A stretch of DNA of 64,000 bases from Eleginops maclovinus (taxonomy: Eukaryota; Chordata; Actinopteri; Perciformes; Eleginopidae), in the NCBI RefSeq assembly GCF_036324505.1, contig NC_086361.1, forward strand, positions 6,056,802-6,120,801, written 5' to 3'. The notes under the pieces were generated by a model. It made no database searches. It saw nothing but the letters and a program-made list of their open reading frames with translations, and was not told where the DNA came from. Below, piece by piece: positions 1 to 64,000 of this stretch; the stretch's first letter is position 1, and the number at the start of each line of letters is the position of its first letter. A program made the translations under genes and the position numbers.

Positions 1-413
1 TGAACATACTTATCCAAACATGTTCAAAACTCTTAAAATGTAAGAAAAAATATTAAAATGACTTTACCTGACACTTGATAAGAAACAAATATTTGTATTG
101 CGTCACAGATACGACACATTGTTTTATTTAAAAAAACAACCCATCAAACAATCTTAAATAAAGTAATCATAAACAATAACTTCCTCATGCATGCATTAAG
201 GAGGAAAAACGTTTCAACTGTGAGAGCACAATATTCACAACTATCCCAATAATGCAAATTCACTTCAAATATCCCATCACTACCGTGTATAATTATCTTT
301 AATTATTTAGAAACATTGAGATAACAGAACAAAGGCTTATACTACATGTATGTTTATATGTACAATAAGCATGTTTGTTACATGTTCTGACGGTCCATGT
401 GTTCCTATTGCAG
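1..413 (+). other. 3' part of an intron upstream of exon 1
   Basis: AT-rich sequence ending in ttcctattgcag, the acceptor of the first exon in the window. No coding or structured element seen. Confidence 0.7.
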
Positions 414-63535
<63,122 letters not shown>

Positions 63536-64000
63536 GTGGGAGAGTTTAAAATACATTTTTATATACTTTTGCAATGATTTTAAAGACAATTTATATTTAT
63601 AAAGGAAACTATAAAACAGAAGGATATGCTGAAATATATTTTCTTTTAAGATACTCAAGTTATTGCAGTGAAGCGAGAGCAGTCCCTTTTGATGGTGTAC
63701 ATTTTCATTATTTGACATAACACTCTATCCTATGGTATATTATTAACTTTGGCTGTGAGTCACTTAGTGTTTGGATCAATATCTACACATTGCATCTGTT
63801 CTTTGTGACCTCCTTTTATGGATTTGTGTTATAAAACAGTAGTTGATTGTATTATTACACCGCTGAAGATGCAGTTTATTTTTAATCATGCTTGGGGCAC
63901 TTGAATGGCGGTCTGTAACCGAGGTGTTAAATTGATAAAGCTTTAATCATCCACATTTTACACGTGCTTTTGGTGACAGCTCCTGTCGCTAATGACATTT
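63536..64000 (+). other. 5' part of the next macf1 intron
   Basis: AT-rich intron sequence to the window end, with nothing recognised. Confidence 0.7.

Overview
The window is genomic DNA from a ray-finned (teleost) fish. It carries one long multi-exon gene on the + strand with compact phase-matched introns, abundant (CA)n/(TG)n microsatellites, and SINE and LINE tails of types common in fish. The gene is macf1 (microtubule-actin cross-linking factor 1, a spectraplakin). This is shown by near-identity to remembered vertebrate MACF1 peptides, for example the peptides at 1073-1399, 25600-25650, 57746-57810, 61900-61970 and 63309-63370. The a/b paralog cannot be decided from this window. Both ends of the gene (the actin-binding CH domains and the C-terminal EF-hand/GAR region) lie outside it.

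Layout. (1) 414-2680: seven exons covering the end of the plakin domain and the start of the rod. (2) 4881-10944: one giant exon with the plakin-repeat domain and a long charged tail. It is followed by four exons (11425-13315) that, with it, form an all-phase-0 block whose removal would give the short MACF1 form. (3) 14218-31575: twenty-four exons encoding about 15 spectrin repeats. (4) 31576-56887: a 25.3-kb interval that is an intron for the long form but contains an alternative N-terminal coding unit. That unit has two exons, 43377-44993 and 45073-46884, separated by a 79-bp intron; it starts MGKPLSRPDC and splices in phase into exon 56888. (5) 56888-63535: seven more rod exons, about 5 spectrin repeats. 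The gene continues past the window end.

Three protein architectures are therefore readable: the rod with plakin repeats, the rod without them, and a form from an internal start in which about 1,143 acidic/proline-rich residues replace everything upstream of the last rod segment. All inferred junctions keep phase. The exception is the giant plakin exon, where two single-base losses (near 5521 and in 6832-6880) break an otherwise open 2,022-codon frame. These could be assembly errors or real lesions.

The most noteworthy non-coding signals are a perfect 28-bp inverted repeat with a 7-nt spacer at 60865-60927, a perfect 15-bp one at 39423-39457, a CA tract replacing the polypyrimidine tract of one rod exon, and very long TG/CA/AG tracts around the internal first exons. 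No bacterial-type system, CRISPR array, RNA gene or second protein-coding gene was found. Coordinates of exons come from reading frame, phase and GT/AG sites, not from transcript data.
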